Virus record (IMG/VR): IMGVR_UViG_3300020202_000062
Span: 94,929 to 158,928 of that record
DNA from: a virus
Length of the DNA stretch: 64,000 bases
Reading direction: 5' to 3' (one strand)
The notes beneath the pieces are model-generated. The model searched no databases, was not told the origin of the DNA, and saw only the letters and a program-made list of their open reading frames with translations. Each line of letters begins with the position of its first letter. The first letter of the stretch is position 1. This document shows positions 27,101 to 36,400 of this stretch, piece by piece. Both the position numbers and the translations under genes were made by a program.

Positions 27101-29486
27101 GTTGCTTGATTCTTAGGAATGGGTTTCTCTTGCCGAAAGCCTCAACCAGTTCCTTCTGTTGCTCGCTGGACAACTGCTCACGCATCTGCTGCTTTACATC
27201 AAAATCTGTAAATGAAAGCCTTACACTGTAGACGCGTGGGAATCCTGGGATTGTATCCACTTCGAATGCTAGAGGTAGAACATACTTGATTCCTGCAAGT
27301 GCAGTTAGAACATTCTTAACGCCCATGAATCCGAGCACTCCGTGTGCGTGCTCTAGTCGGGCTAGGTTATTGACGTGGTTGTACGCTTGCTTAAGACGTA
27401 TAAGTTCTTCCTCACCAAAGACAGTCATGGAGACATCGATACGTGAGTCGCGGCCACCAATATGCTGATGAACTGGTTCTTCCTGCATCTGTAACTGGAG
27501 CCTTGCAATATTGTTAGCAATAGTTACGCTCACGCCATTGACGATTACCTTAGACCAGTCAATGGGGAGACGAGCCATAGGAACTTCCCATTCACGGATC
27601 GTTAGGTGGGAGTCTTTGAACATTGCATCTTCAAGGTACGCCTGGAAGTAAGGTGTAGTCTTGTAATTATTGAAGATGTAGTCAAACCAATATAGAGCGG
27701 CTTCTAGGTTTAGCTTGTCAATAGCCGCATCTGTCAGTGAACTTCCAGTTCCTAGGACCGAAAGATTCCTATAAAAGCCCTGCCACTCGGCCATCTTCTC
27801 TAGTGACATTGCAGAAGGGTTGCCATAAAGTGAATTATCACGAAGGTAATTGTGTAGAACACTCCTAGTACTTGATAACTCAGAAGCGGAGATCCTCTGA
27901 CTAAATGAAGAGAGGGTATCAAATCCTAATTCCTCCCATACGTAACCAGGGGCGGTGTCTACGTCAATATTCATAGCACCTAAGAATGACTCCCACCAAG
28001 ACTTCTCACGAACGGCATCAAAGTCTTCGTTCTCACCTGGTTGCCTGAAGTTGGCTAAGTCAGGGCCGAAAACCTGAAGAGGAGTCTTGATTGGGTAGTA
28101 GATGTTGAAGTTTTTACCATCTAGCCATTCTTGCTTCTTGTTAAAACTTGTTGGGATCTCATGTTCATAAGCAGGCACGGTCTGCATTGCGTCTTCTGGA
28201 TTGTTTGGGTCGATCTTCTCAACCATACTATCTTGACGCTCACTGAATATGCCGTACTCTCCATAGTATGAGACTTCCTTCTCAATAAGGAATCCCTGAG
28301 TAGCAGAGGCGGCCAATTGCTTTGCTGCACGACCCATATACTGACGGTACTTACCCCAGTGAATAGCGTTATTGAAGTCGTGAATCATAGGCAAATATGC
28401 CTTATGGTTAAACTTCAGTAGATTTAGGTTTACGGCGACACAGAATGGGAAGTCTTCAACCGTTGAGATTGTCATGCTCTGAAGCACGACTCCGGTAATG
28501 TCCCATGTCTGGTTGAGGTACTGGTTCTTTATAGGTAGGAATGGAGCATACTTAAACTGAGCAACAAGGCCACGCAGTGACGACAGGAACCTATCTACCT
28601 CTTCCTCATTGCCATCCGCGTCGAAATTGATGTCAATCTTCTCTCCATCTGAACTATCTAAGAATGAGGTTGCATCCATGTCCCCACCCCAGATTGATTC
28701 TTGGTTTGGGAAGTACAAGGTCATAGTGATCATGGTCTCGCTGTGGCCACTATTGAACTTGGGCGCAATCTGCTGCCTTAGAGCACCGCCCGTTAAGCTT
28801 CCTGCTCGTCCCTGCTGGCTAACATTGATGTTTAGCGGCGGGACCACAAACCTAGACGCACCGATCCTGCACTCCCATGGGAAAACTGGTAGTGGTGCTA
28901 CGTTCTCTCGGATATGCTCATTGAAGATTTCGCCCAGGCGAACCTGAGTATCCAAATATCCAAATGCCATCTCAAACCCAGAGGCGCTGTCACTACCACG
29001 ACTGAACGCATCTGCGATTTGGTCTAAGATATATTCGCTACGGTTCTCTCCCTCCGGGACTTCCAGGTGTGTCTGGTTGTACCATATGGTATACGCGGTC
29101 CAGAGTTCTTCGGTTAGGGGGAACCACTTGTATAGCTTTTTCTTGAAGGCGTGTGCGTTCGAGTCAGAGTAATTGCCGAGCCTATTCAACCAAACCAAGT
29201 GTTGTTGGGTGGGATTCCCGGCTCGCACTGCCGAAAGAACCGTTTCTAGGTTCTTGATAAGATCCTCAAGTCCATGATCTACAATGACGCGAATGAGTGC
29301 TTCTTTTTCTGCTCTCTGGGCGTCGTTATCGAAGTCCACGCCCTGGAAGAGAAGTTCGTCTGAATAGGCTTGTTCGACGGCTTCGTCAAACTCCTCTGGC
29401 GTGGTAGCCGCCCAGAGGTCCTGTTCTTCTTCGTAACTTAAGCCATCTCCGTCACCGTATAGGCTCATTCCGCCAGATTCAGACAT
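21108..29486 (-). CDS. Giant baseplate hub protein with RlpA-like barrel and SNase-like domain
   Basis: This 2792-residue protein has an ATG with GGAGA five bases upstream. Domains I can read: two related beta modules (about 200-370 and 640-790; the second has INNIARLQLQMQ-like strands and HIGGRDSRIDVSM); a gpD/gp27-type hub segment at about 1110-1180 (RMGYSANPNALPTVFNGVV); a double-psi barrel at about 1705-1785 resembling RlpA (AHVKRDEL, NGRACVC, GDKGP, VAEVLGIKNG); the closing hub segment at about 2270-2345 (GEIILLGNPDIRPHDLIYI, FEVEQVVHHF); a Gly-rich hydrophobic zipper at about 2435-2470; and an SNase-like domain at about 2600-2730 (DGDTIDV, VRLTGINTAE, SARLLAVV). Hubs connect tube and spike. 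Fusion to wall-type and nuclease domains is unusual. Confidence 0.75.
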   Translation of the reverse strand: MSESGGMSLYGDGDGLSYEEEQDLWAATTPEEFDEAVEQAYSDELLFQGVDFDNDAQRAEKEALIRVIVDHGLEDLIKNLETVLSAVRAGNPTQQHLVWLNRLGNYSDSNAHAFKKKLYKWFPLTEELWTAYTIWYNQTHLEVPEGENRSEYILDQIADAFSRGSDSASGFEMAFGYLDTQVRLGEIFNEHIRENVAPLPVFPWECRIGASRFVVPPLNINVSQQGRAGSLTGGALRQQIAPKFNSGHSETMITMTLYFPNQESIWGGDMDATSFLDSSDGEKIDINFDADGNEEEVDRFLSSLRGLVAQFKYAPFLPIKNQYLNQTWDITGVVLQSMTISTVEDFPFCVAVNLNLLKFNHKAYLPMIHDFNNAIHWGKYRQYMGRAAKQLAASATQGFLIEKEVSYYGEYGIFSERQDSMVEKIDPNNPEDAMQTVPAYEHEIPTSFNKKQEWLDGKNFNIYYPIKTPLQVFGPDLANFRQPGENEDFDAVREKSWWESFLGAMNIDVDTAPGYVWEELGFDTLSSFSQRISASELSSTRSVLHNYLRDNSLYGNPSAMSLEKMAEWQGFYRNLSVLGTGSSLTDAAIDKLNLEAALYWFDYIFNNYKTTPYFQAYLEDAMFKDSHLTIREWEVPMARLPIDWSKVIVNGVSVTIANNIARLQLQMQEEPVHQHIGGRDSRIDVSMTVFGEEELIRLKQAYNHVNNLARLEHAHGVLGFMGVKNVLTALAGIKYVLPLAFEVDTIPGFPRVYSVRLSFTDFDVKQQMREQLSSEQQKELVEAFGKRNPFLRIKQLWGAFNAYPDFPLSVKDEDGKIVGHLDPDYYFHAFQTIDDDIVQGSLQRKEATTGYEALANYLGVEDSNKTTPIEDYTPSVSHLTRELDLGLGEVATIQDRTAEGYSHKYKLNLGVYDKDMKSNSIIELDDYGWAFGKEDIDTGQTEWAARGINVDDDIASRVQVEPTTPTADTAPFASYGHPYEDKGTANPNHQFHLMMQDAQYRDLSGRMVRAFPTYMLWLIDEGGYFTGVKLFDNFYGLQSVIDFSIVQSEDILGDTLILRVSNLYSKLSSEYKAVINGKTDTRLTDEEEPDMALAVIDTIRDAGRNLMSGTVDSHIVEIENIRLKPGVRVHLRMGYSANPNALPTVFNGVVTTVETGDIITITCQSDAIELSPIINTTDKKGHSGDMNEGFMGSMWLSEPRDLMVRLLSMGASGVKEQIAHAFKGQIFSESRFGIRHFGHILYEPMSDGEEKRHADRYEIVKNNLQQFTGDLEGNDPVSSLGEAFGGLTSFFASGGDGTGTLFSSLAGEGIRSPAIDLMQNMWANFVNRRDYELFKRNIYPGNGLGVAQYLGGDLMDGALTMAATHEGRNSKTPQETRVFDGLSAQAQANATIADVQSSGEDDDARALRNSGLDPNEVAVALDGGDINTATDPRIFEAVRSRRENHPFMKALGLTNSDDDVNGFDEVSFRAQTYMKSVWDLFRLCAALLPNYIVAVRPFEDRSTVFYGKPHWLYTSGVIPLTTGIPKSSTLKVEDSNEELERMLQNAAGLANPLADLKNEMQFYENLEKSHPFSMQQVQPNGSVDVPDWALREFKTLPLYRDESTKKVLLPHRTGSIVEEMHLPTSSSLEEDMKQHQQSSTLPPEKRHPFYMDRSSDGSARGQQGGVGGVHGNNEYSEGGTIKEGDNPDWPGRTGFFGVLDPESERWYMNMYWDSAHVKRDELKGSRILVFNANNGRACVCTPGDKGPSPSTGHHIGVSPDVAEVLGIKNGDTNIWVGFVDDNSKLGPVTSLASSGITGIDSSGRSPGMRNADREGGQEAIADSSDEEIELEESSDGNTYSDGTFDWFDEERADSAGLYEFEQGGLEENVPVYINRGSGLYQDDKTQNIGYLARLLYDEEFAERENSTARLIGKRTVDEAEEIWDQFRKEFQDYDSVEGEWEKITLENHEDNEDLYGEYIEEFKKWLWQDPWRRAWVVVVVSRKVDKGQLFTDNSIEALGDTGELFDFTPDAIFGGEGWKFNRVEKLWKEYMRIKHSTVEPMPISAFEQELKAWMEQNASEGDEADSLLGAALEDIDQALDATIGKLLTAVSAGLSGLVSMFRMSMMTMGQGLNMVGSMQKQANLLNKVFNDSIYFKAGEEGSILRLADNPFTREYGEPVVEVREPFQRMHYINSFQHIISNQIEENSNVATVVTATSDGKYPVTVHMDKGAPPERQTEIAVETGLFWDNAKGSGILGFLHPLLHPIETARSIAKVTTGSADEMLSKRVALWHLKENLKDIYSGEIILLGNPDIRPHDLIYIADIYERCYGMFEVEQVVHHFTPDQGFITSVTPNAIVTINDPARWSMISWIWSWWAVKNMRDDVRQIIDKTQDAESYFVSEKITSRNLAEVMRTQMYGHLQYTQGSSALVKDLASASQMGLVNVGALGNQGGGLAEALLPMAATGLAPVVGAGAGFLLGGGPAGAVIGGVGGLAAGDLAWDAWKWVRDNLLDQHGCYIQYLNKDGKPMDAGLSYAQGVAVGRHHSINLLPGILGVRVNTQDQHGNSFIRSDDLLSALGWKPIDITRLVREVSWWNAQTQVKIMEMAGRTPDEIALNKPEVEIGTVVDIEDGDTIDVETEHGRVTVRLTGINTAELQIHDRDVYELDYDAITGENMPFQDPQDEGISSNRNSARSVLATAYLKKILIDDPKAAGYEPTVALRYNRYNKYDSTDSARLLAVVFHNVPQGTPPGDRDTVLRGLAEKHPLIAWDSYMEDSRPYTANWAMVMSGLATIYFKDLLTNDTERGADAYKD

Positions 29487-29500
29487 TTACATCTCCACAC

Positions 29501-29908
29501 TTAAAACAATCTATTGAGGCGCATTGCCTTCTTTAGTCTCATCATAGAACTATTAGGAGTGCTACGATAAGTGTAATCAAAAACATTCTTACTTATTGTA
29601 CCTACTCTGTTGACCGGATTGCTAGTCTGAACCCCCAACTTAGTAGGTATTCTCATGCCGCGAGCCTTTTGCGCTCCTTTGGCCAGATAGCCTGAGTCGT
29701 TCATTTGGATGGGTGCTGACGACCCATGCATGTAACCTTCCCAAGAACCGCCTCGCTTACTAGGTGCACTAGTAACCGAAGATCTCCTATTCTGACCTAA
29801 GGAAACTTTGACGGCTTCTCTTCTTTCTGCGACGTTATCATTTGCGACATTTCGCTTACCAACAGCCGCTTTGTACTTTGAGTGCTGGTCGTTTATTGAT
29901 CCGCTCAT
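29501..29908 (-). CDS. Small basic virion-region protein, function unknown
   Basis: This 135-residue protein is strongly basic (Lys/Arg clusters, ending KKAMRLNRLF) and rich in Ser and Asn, with little predicted hydrophobic core. It begins with ATG inside the stop of the 1174-residue gene (ATGA overlap) and ends 14 bases before the hub start. It may be an extended linker or a chaperone between tape-measure-type protein and hub. I do not recognise the family. Confidence 0.6.
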   Translation of the reverse strand: MSGSINDQHSKYKAAVGKRNVANDNVAERREAVKVSLGQNRRSSVTSAPSKRGGSWEGYMHGSSAPIQMNDSGYLAKGAQKARGMRIPTKLGVQTSNPVNRVGTISKNVFDYTYRSTPNSSMMRLKKAMRLNRLF

Positions 29909-32900
29909 GGCCTATAGTCCTGATCGATGATACTGAAGATGTCTTCAAATCCTGGAGACGCATTATACATTGAGCCTGTTGCTGGTGCACCAGTCAGCAT
30001 CTCTGCTTGAAGTAGTAAAGTATCTGAGTGAACATTACCGCCACTTCCCCTTACCCTATATGTCACACCCTGTCCACTAGAAGAACCACGAGAGTATCCC
30101 ATGTCTGGCATTGGGTCGGTGTACATTCCTTCGTAGAAAGATCCACCAGGAAGGAAGTCTGGCCCAGAAGCATCCTCTGGGGTGACATCCTTTTGAGACT
30201 GGAACAAGAAACTGAAGCCAATAAGACCAGCCGCTATCATTGCGCCGCGATTTACCGCTTTCACATCCCACACTTTCCAAAGTTCATCCTTGCTGATCCT
30301 TGTAAGGTCTTTCATCTTTCTTGCAGCACCAGTTGCCATGGACTTAACAGCAGCCTTCTTCGCACCAGGGACGTATCCTTCTGGTAAGAAATCTCCAACA
30401 CTAATCTCTTTAGCGTGCATTCTACGAAGGTGCTTTAGCTGATCTCTTGTGAGTCCTGGGAAATGAGTCTCGTGAATCTTCTTTAAGTTGCCCCCTGTCA
30501 ACATTCTGGCTGTAGCGACGTTTGTTAGGTCGGCCATATTTGCAGCCTTCCCTGTGCGCCCCATTAGAACGTTCCAATCTCTACCCTCATTGTGAGTAAT
30601 CTGCATAAGCGCACCAATAACGCGGAATGCCTTGTTTCCTGCCTTGCCGTCTTCAAAGTTCTCAGCCATAGCAATAGCCGCAGCGCGATGTGCCGATCGG
30701 AATGGGTCTTGTTTATGAGCCATCAATTCCAACAAGTCGCCAGGGGTATCTGTTATCTGATCTCCCATTGCTTCGTCAAATGCGCTCAGAACCCTTTGGG
30801 CCGATTCTATTTCCTCTGGTGTATAAACACCCTCAATAGCCTCTTTGATCCAAGGTGTCTTTGCTACTTCTTTCCTTGCGATTTCTTTCGCTGCCTCGAT
30901 TTGGAGTTGTCGTGCGTGCACTGCTCTAGACCATATTGCTCTTTCATCTTCTCTCCCCAGCAAATACGCACTAAGGTCATGGTCTTCGGGGCTCAACCCC
31001 AACCTTGCAGCAGCATCAGCCAACCCGGCTGCAACGTTTGCCTTGTTCTTTAGCCTTTGCTCTACTAGCAATTGATCTAAGCCTATGTCGATACCTTTAG
31101 CCCTAGCCACAGCCAACAATTCGCCTAGTGCACGCTCGATCCTTGGCATTTCTGTGTTCTCAAGTTTTGCTACTGCTCTTGGATCTGGGTTAATGACAGC
31201 GTCAATGATTGACTCAGTGTCTAGTTTCAATAAGGGGTTTGCGTACTTACCCTTCTTCGGTATGGTTGCTAGTTGATCTCCGAACTGATTGTTAAGGTAA
31301 TAGACCAACATATGGACGTTCTCAAGCATACCGAGAATAGGCTTCGCTTGAGCCATTCTCTCCGCTACTACCATTTGCTGGCGTCCCAACCTAATACCGC
31401 TAACATCCATGATTTTCTTTTTCAACTCAAATGGAGCAATTGTAAGAGCGCGATCTAGTTGACTTAACTTGTCCTCACGTCTAAGACTCATGAACTCATT
31501 TATGTCATCTATTCTTCGTATGTGCTCCTTTATAAGGTTGCGCTTCTCTATGCGCGCCTTTTGCCATGCCCTTTTAGCAGAGGCATCAATGAGATGTATT
31601 CCATCCGCTGAATGAAATAGCATGGTTTCATGTAAGTTTTGCAACTGTGCGGCAACTGTGTCCATGCCCTTCAGTTTGAATACGTGCTTAAGCGTGTCAA
31701 TATCATCTTCGGCAATATTGAACACTCCAAACTCACCTGCTGCTGTAGGTGAACGGAACGATAGCAGTTTAAGATTGTATCCGCCTTTACCTTTGTTGTC
31801 CCAGACTAATCTACCAGTTAAAGCGTCGTCTAAGTCCCATCCACCGAAGGAGTGGTAAAACTCATTTGGAATATTCTGCTCTAGGATCCATCCAATATTC
31901 GGTCGGAAAGTAACTTGATTTTTGGCGAGCCGCAAAGGCTTATCCAGTAATCCAGACTGGTTGACAGTATGCTGGTCGATAATGTATCCGCGCATAGCAT
32001 CAGGCACTTCGGCTCTGAATATAGGATTACCGTATCTATCCTTCGACTCCATCCATGCTACGTACGAATCCAGAATGGCTTTCTTCAGCACTGGGCTGGT
32101 TCTCGCGTCCAGTCCCTGATCTACATAATCGATTACAGACCTAGCATATGATTGCTTTTCTAGAAACTCATCTGTAGACATATTGCTTGGCTTTTCGCGC
32201 TCTAGGATTTCACGTAAAGACTCAATAAAGGCTTCAACCTTACCGTGCGTTCCACTGCCATTAAGATCTTCAATGAATCTCTGGAACTGCGTATCATTGT
32301 ACTCAAGGATGTTATTTACATCGTACAAATTACGATGGGCCATCATTGACTGGATGTCTGAGAATACGATTCCCTTACTAGACTTACGTGCATCTAAAGA
32401 GATCCATCCGTTCATGTGGTCAGCAAAGCTTAACTGCTTTGTGATTCCGCTTTCGTGAACAACGATATCGGAACCAAAAAACTTACCACCCTTAGCAAAG
32501 GCTGCCTTTGATCCAATAAGGACGTTTCCCTTGATTTGACCCTTACCAACATTAAGACCCATTGCACGCATGTTAAATACGCCGCCCTCGTTGATGGCTT
32601 TGTGTAATTGTTTGGCGGCAGCGTGCATCTTCTTTACTTCGCGTCTACCCTTGACGGCAGCAGCAGTTCTTTTTCCGGCTAACTTAATACCCTCTTCATC
32701 GGCTCTCTTCTTTAGGTTCTGAGCCATGGCACGAGCAACCTTAGGGTTGATAATAGCGATACCGTCCTTAGACCTTAGAGCGGCTTCTTCTGTCATGCCG
32801 GGGAACATACTGCTAAGATCATTCCATGCAGCAGTGTTTACCTTAAGTTTCCTATCAAGAGAAGTGGCGTAGCCACGCTCACTGAAAAGTGCCTTAAGTC

Positions 32901-33429
32901 GCTTAGAAGACCTGGCAAAGTCTTTGGTGTTATCAACATCCATTTCTAGACCTAGGGCCTTCATGGCACTTTGGGTGTCTAGTTCCTTACCGCCCTTAAA
33001 TACGCGTACGACAGTATTCACATCTTGATCAGTAACGTGAATACCATAAACCTTGTTGCCCTTAGTGAACCTACTCTTATACTCTCCGATGTTGGTTCTG
33101 TCGAGATGATAAGCCTCTCTAACAATATCCAACTTACCACGTATAGCAGCCTGTTCTAGGAAATCGTAATAGAGCGGTCCATTCTGAGGTCGGACTCCAC
33201 GAAGATGATTACCGCGCGTCCTGCTACCTAGGAATTCTTCTCGCTTAGTTAGGCCGGTGCTGTGTATGTACTTCAAGAACTCTGAAGGATCCGAGAACTC
33301 CTGATGACCTAGACCTGTTGTGCCCAACTGAACCAATTGGACTTTGCCATTCTTTACATCGATCCTATGTGTGATCCTATTTGTTCTATCGTCCTCACTA
33401 AAGAGTCTCTTTATTTGATCACCATTCAT
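29905..33429 (-). CDS. Large tail-interior protein, second part of a possible split tape measure
   Basis: This 1174-residue protein overlaps the 2177-residue gene by TAATG. It is mostly alpha-helical with many Lys, Arg and Leu residues and long charged stretches. A hydrophobic segment lies near the C-terminus (about 1061-1077, GAMIAAGLIGFSFLF), followed by a Gly/Ser-rich tail. It has no catalytic motif I can identify. Its location, directly after the other giant gene and before the hub, suits a protein held in the tail tube and passed into the host at infection. Tape-measure function is inferred from order and length, not from a recognised domain; an ejected internal protein is an alternative. 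Confidence 0.5.
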   Translation of the reverse strand: MNGDQIKRLFSEDDRTNRITHRIDVKNGKVQLVQLGTTGLGHQEFSDPSEFLKYIHSTGLTKREEFLGSRTRGNHLRGVRPQNGPLYYDFLEQAAIRGKLDIVREAYHLDRTNIGEYKSRFTKGNKVYGIHVTDQDVNTVVRVFKGGKELDTQSAMKALGLEMDVDNTKDFARSSKRLKALFSERGYATSLDRKLKVNTAAWNDLSSMFPGMTEEAALRSKDGIAIINPKVARAMAQNLKKRADEEGIKLAGKRTAAAVKGRREVKKMHAAAKQLHKAINEGGVFNMRAMGLNVGKGQIKGNVLIGSKAAFAKGGKFFGSDIVVHESGITKQLSFADHMNGWISLDARKSSKGIVFSDIQSMMAHRNLYDVNNILEYNDTQFQRFIEDLNGSGTHGKVEAFIESLREILEREKPSNMSTDEFLEKQSYARSVIDYVDQGLDARTSPVLKKAILDSYVAWMESKDRYGNPIFRAEVPDAMRGYIIDQHTVNQSGLLDKPLRLAKNQVTFRPNIGWILEQNIPNEFYHSFGGWDLDDALTGRLVWDNKGKGGYNLKLLSFRSPTAAGEFGVFNIAEDDIDTLKHVFKLKGMDTVAAQLQNLHETMLFHSADGIHLIDASAKRAWQKARIEKRNLIKEHIRRIDDINEFMSLRREDKLSQLDRALTIAPFELKKKIMDVSGIRLGRQQMVVAERMAQAKPILGMLENVHMLVYYLNNQFGDQLATIPKKGKYANPLLKLDTESIIDAVINPDPRAVAKLENTEMPRIERALGELLAVARAKGIDIGLDQLLVEQRLKNKANVAAGLADAAARLGLSPEDHDLSAYLLGREDERAIWSRAVHARQLQIEAAKEIARKEVAKTPWIKEAIEGVYTPEEIESAQRVLSAFDEAMGDQITDTPGDLLELMAHKQDPFRSAHRAAAIAMAENFEDGKAGNKAFRVIGALMQITHNEGRDWNVLMGRTGKAANMADLTNVATARMLTGGNLKKIHETHFPGLTRDQLKHLRRMHAKEISVGDFLPEGYVPGAKKAAVKSMATGAARKMKDLTRISKDELWKVWDVKAVNRGAMIAAGLIGFSFLFQSQKDVTPEDASGPDFLPGGSFYEGMYTDPMPDMGYSRGSSSGQGVTYRVRGSGGNVHSDTLLLQAEMLTGAPATGSMYNASPGFEDIFSIIDQDYRP

Positions 33430-36400
33430 TAGACACCCAACTGCATCTCTAGTCTAGTTCCAGGATAAGGAGTTATCACTGGGTACACATCGCCGTTCAC
33501 GCCTTGCTGACGTAATAGTAACCTCAACTGCTGTTCTACATTCCTTCTTGAGGTGTCGTTATCAAAGGTTGGGTATGATGGGTTGACTAGGTTTGCTTCA
33601 CGAACTTCCTGAGGGAAGAATCCCATCTGCGATAGATCTAGACCAAGGCTCTGCCCGATCTTCACTTTGATGTGGTTCATGTTAGTGTTGGGGTGCCACC
33701 CTTCCCAGTTGGCATTAGGGAGTTCGTGCTTTGAGAAGTAGTCCACCAATTCTGGGCGCGCCTCTACTGGGCGGCCCCAAGCAGCCTGATAGATGCGGCG
33801 CTCTAGTCTACCTGCTGTAGATAGGATCTTCTCGTGTTCCTGTTCTGGAGCGAGAACCATCTCACGGAAGTGTTCTCTCTTTCTTCTTGGTAGAGCCTGC
33901 GCTAGTTGTTCTAGGTTAGCGTTGTAAATATCCACACCATACATTGTGCTCTGTGCCATGTTTCGGAACTGTTCGGCCATCTGCATGTCGCCAAGCATAC
34001 GAGCATGCTGCATACCTTTCATGCCTTTAACGTACTGAAGCATGTCAGTGTATTCTTCCAGCGCCAATTCCTGACGACGACGCTTAGGGATAAACCTATC
34101 TCCGGTAATCTTCTCGTACACATCTCCCGCGATGCTGGAGGTTGCACCAATCGCGCCACCAATCACCGTTCCAAGTGCTTTTGCTTCGTGGCTAGCCCCA
34201 AACATTCTACCTACGGTACCTAAGGCCAAGGCAGAAATGATGGGATTACGTTGTGTTGCGTTGTAGGCCATTGGCTTTAAGAAGTCCTCAATTGGATGAG
34301 ACCACTGAGGGAAAGTAGCCCCATAAACGTTTTCGCGCTCCCAATCCTCAAGGGCGCTTTTATGAGGAAGGAACTTAGTATGGAATGGTGTATTCCTGTG
34401 TGCGAACGCCTCTCCAAATCTACGCAGTGCAAACTGAGTATCGGTTAAACCTAACTCTTCTGGGCTGCTGTACTTGTATTTGTATGGGTGGAACTCGTGA
34501 CGACGAGCCTTTGAGTCAACCTGCTGACGAGTCTGCTCGATGAGCATATTCTCTGCGGCATTATTGCCCATACCAACGGCGCGATCTACCATACGGTACG
34601 CGTCGGACCATGGTGCCACATCGCCCAAGATCTTATGCTGATCTACTAGACCGTACTTACCATACATGTCTGAATGAAGAGTGTTAAATCTCTCATACCC
34701 CATACCAGGCAAACGCATCTCACCTTCCTGAACAGCAGTATATGGGTCACCATTCTTGAAGTTCATGAAGTACTCTGAGCCAGGCAGCCACGGATGCATC
34801 ATACCCAGTTGATTTGGGATTGGGTTTATGAACTGTGTGCCTGTTCTCTCCTTTGGAATGAATCGACGTGCGATTTCAGAGAACTCTAAGTTAGCTAAGT
34901 TACCCTCAATAGGTAGAGGAGCATCACCAAGACCGCCCAGGTTAAGATCCCAGAACTGCCTAGATGACCCATATGCTGCTGCTGAACTTGTTAACCTTGG
35001 GATGTTGTCAGATAGATCTGCACTCCCTAGGCCAAGTTGTTCACGTATGGTTCCGAAGGCGAAGCCGTAAATACCGAACAACTCCTGGAACTCATGAGCC
35101 AGTTTCTTTCCTTGGTATCCAAATTCACTCGTAGGCTGAGGGTTAACTCCAGCAATAATACGAGGAGTCATAGACCCTGGGGATACAGGAATTCCATACG
35201 ATCCTGGTCCGAAAGTGTTAGCCCCAGAAGAAAAGCCAACTGGCGAAACTGCACCGCGAGGTGTTACGCCACTTGCAGCAGACAACATTGCGTTGCTAGT
35301 GCTAATGGCTTCATTGACCATGTTTCGGGCAGTATTACGTGGAGATGCTGCTCCCGCATAGCGCAAGTTCATAGCAGACTGAATACCGTCACTTGCTGGA
35401 CCATCCCCACCAGATGACCCCTGTGGGCGCATAGGAGCACCAGGGATATATGCGCCGTATTCTCCGACTGGAAGTATTTGACTTAGGCCGAACTCAACCT
35501 CATCCTTGTGCATCTTTACTTGTGGCTTAAGTACCTTGCCGAAGGTCATGTTCAGAGCCGTGGTAATTGGACCCCATGGCCCAGTAAAGTATTCACCAGT
35601 CACCGGGTATGGGCGCTCGTCATAATGCTTACGCTCAAACCTATATGGATCCAATGGGCGCAATGGGGAGAAATCATAACCAAAGGCTAGGCGCTCTAAT
35701 GGAGATCCAAAGGTCTGATCTGTGTAGAGATGTCCAGCCTGCAATCGCCGGTACCAAGACGGCCTGTAGTATTGGATGCGACCACCCTTAAATGGTGTGT
35801 TTCCTAGAGGCCAGAATCTACCAGACCTAATGGCCACTTCACCATGCTTAAGTTGGTCTAACTTCTCCTCATAACCCATACCCCACGGCATAATACCGGA
35901 AATCGCTGCCTGTGCGTGTACGAGCCCTGTAGCGGCCTTTCCGACGAAGTATGGCGAGTACACCCTATCGCCGTATTCGTCTTTAGGATTCATAAATCCA
36001 CCGATAGTACGATCAGCAGTAAGGGCTACGGTACCACCGGCCACAATCGGGAGGACCCGCTTACCAACCATACCCCTAGCGTAGAAGTCTAGAGGCCCTG
36101 AGTACTTGGTTGGGTCAATACCGATACTGGCAGCAGAGAAGTACCTGTTCATACGTTCGAACATGTGTGATACTGGAACAGATGCGCCAGAGAATGCAGC
36201 AGGATTAGACCAAGTGTTACCACCAACTACGCTAGATACTGCGCCCCATCGCTCTTGCTGCCATGCAGTTCTGAATGTCGGCACGAATACAGTGGAAGTA
36301 TTGCCGAATGGATTATATTCAACTCCCTCAAACTGAGCAGGTGCTGGAGAGAATCTTCTTCTCATAGCGGCAGTAGCAGCATTGCGCCAAGGCGATCCAT

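Noticed and set aside
30592-31053. Plus-strand frame of 153 residues
   Set aside because: It is antisense to the 1174-residue gene, has low-complexity Cys/Ser content and no start signal. It is a shadow frame.
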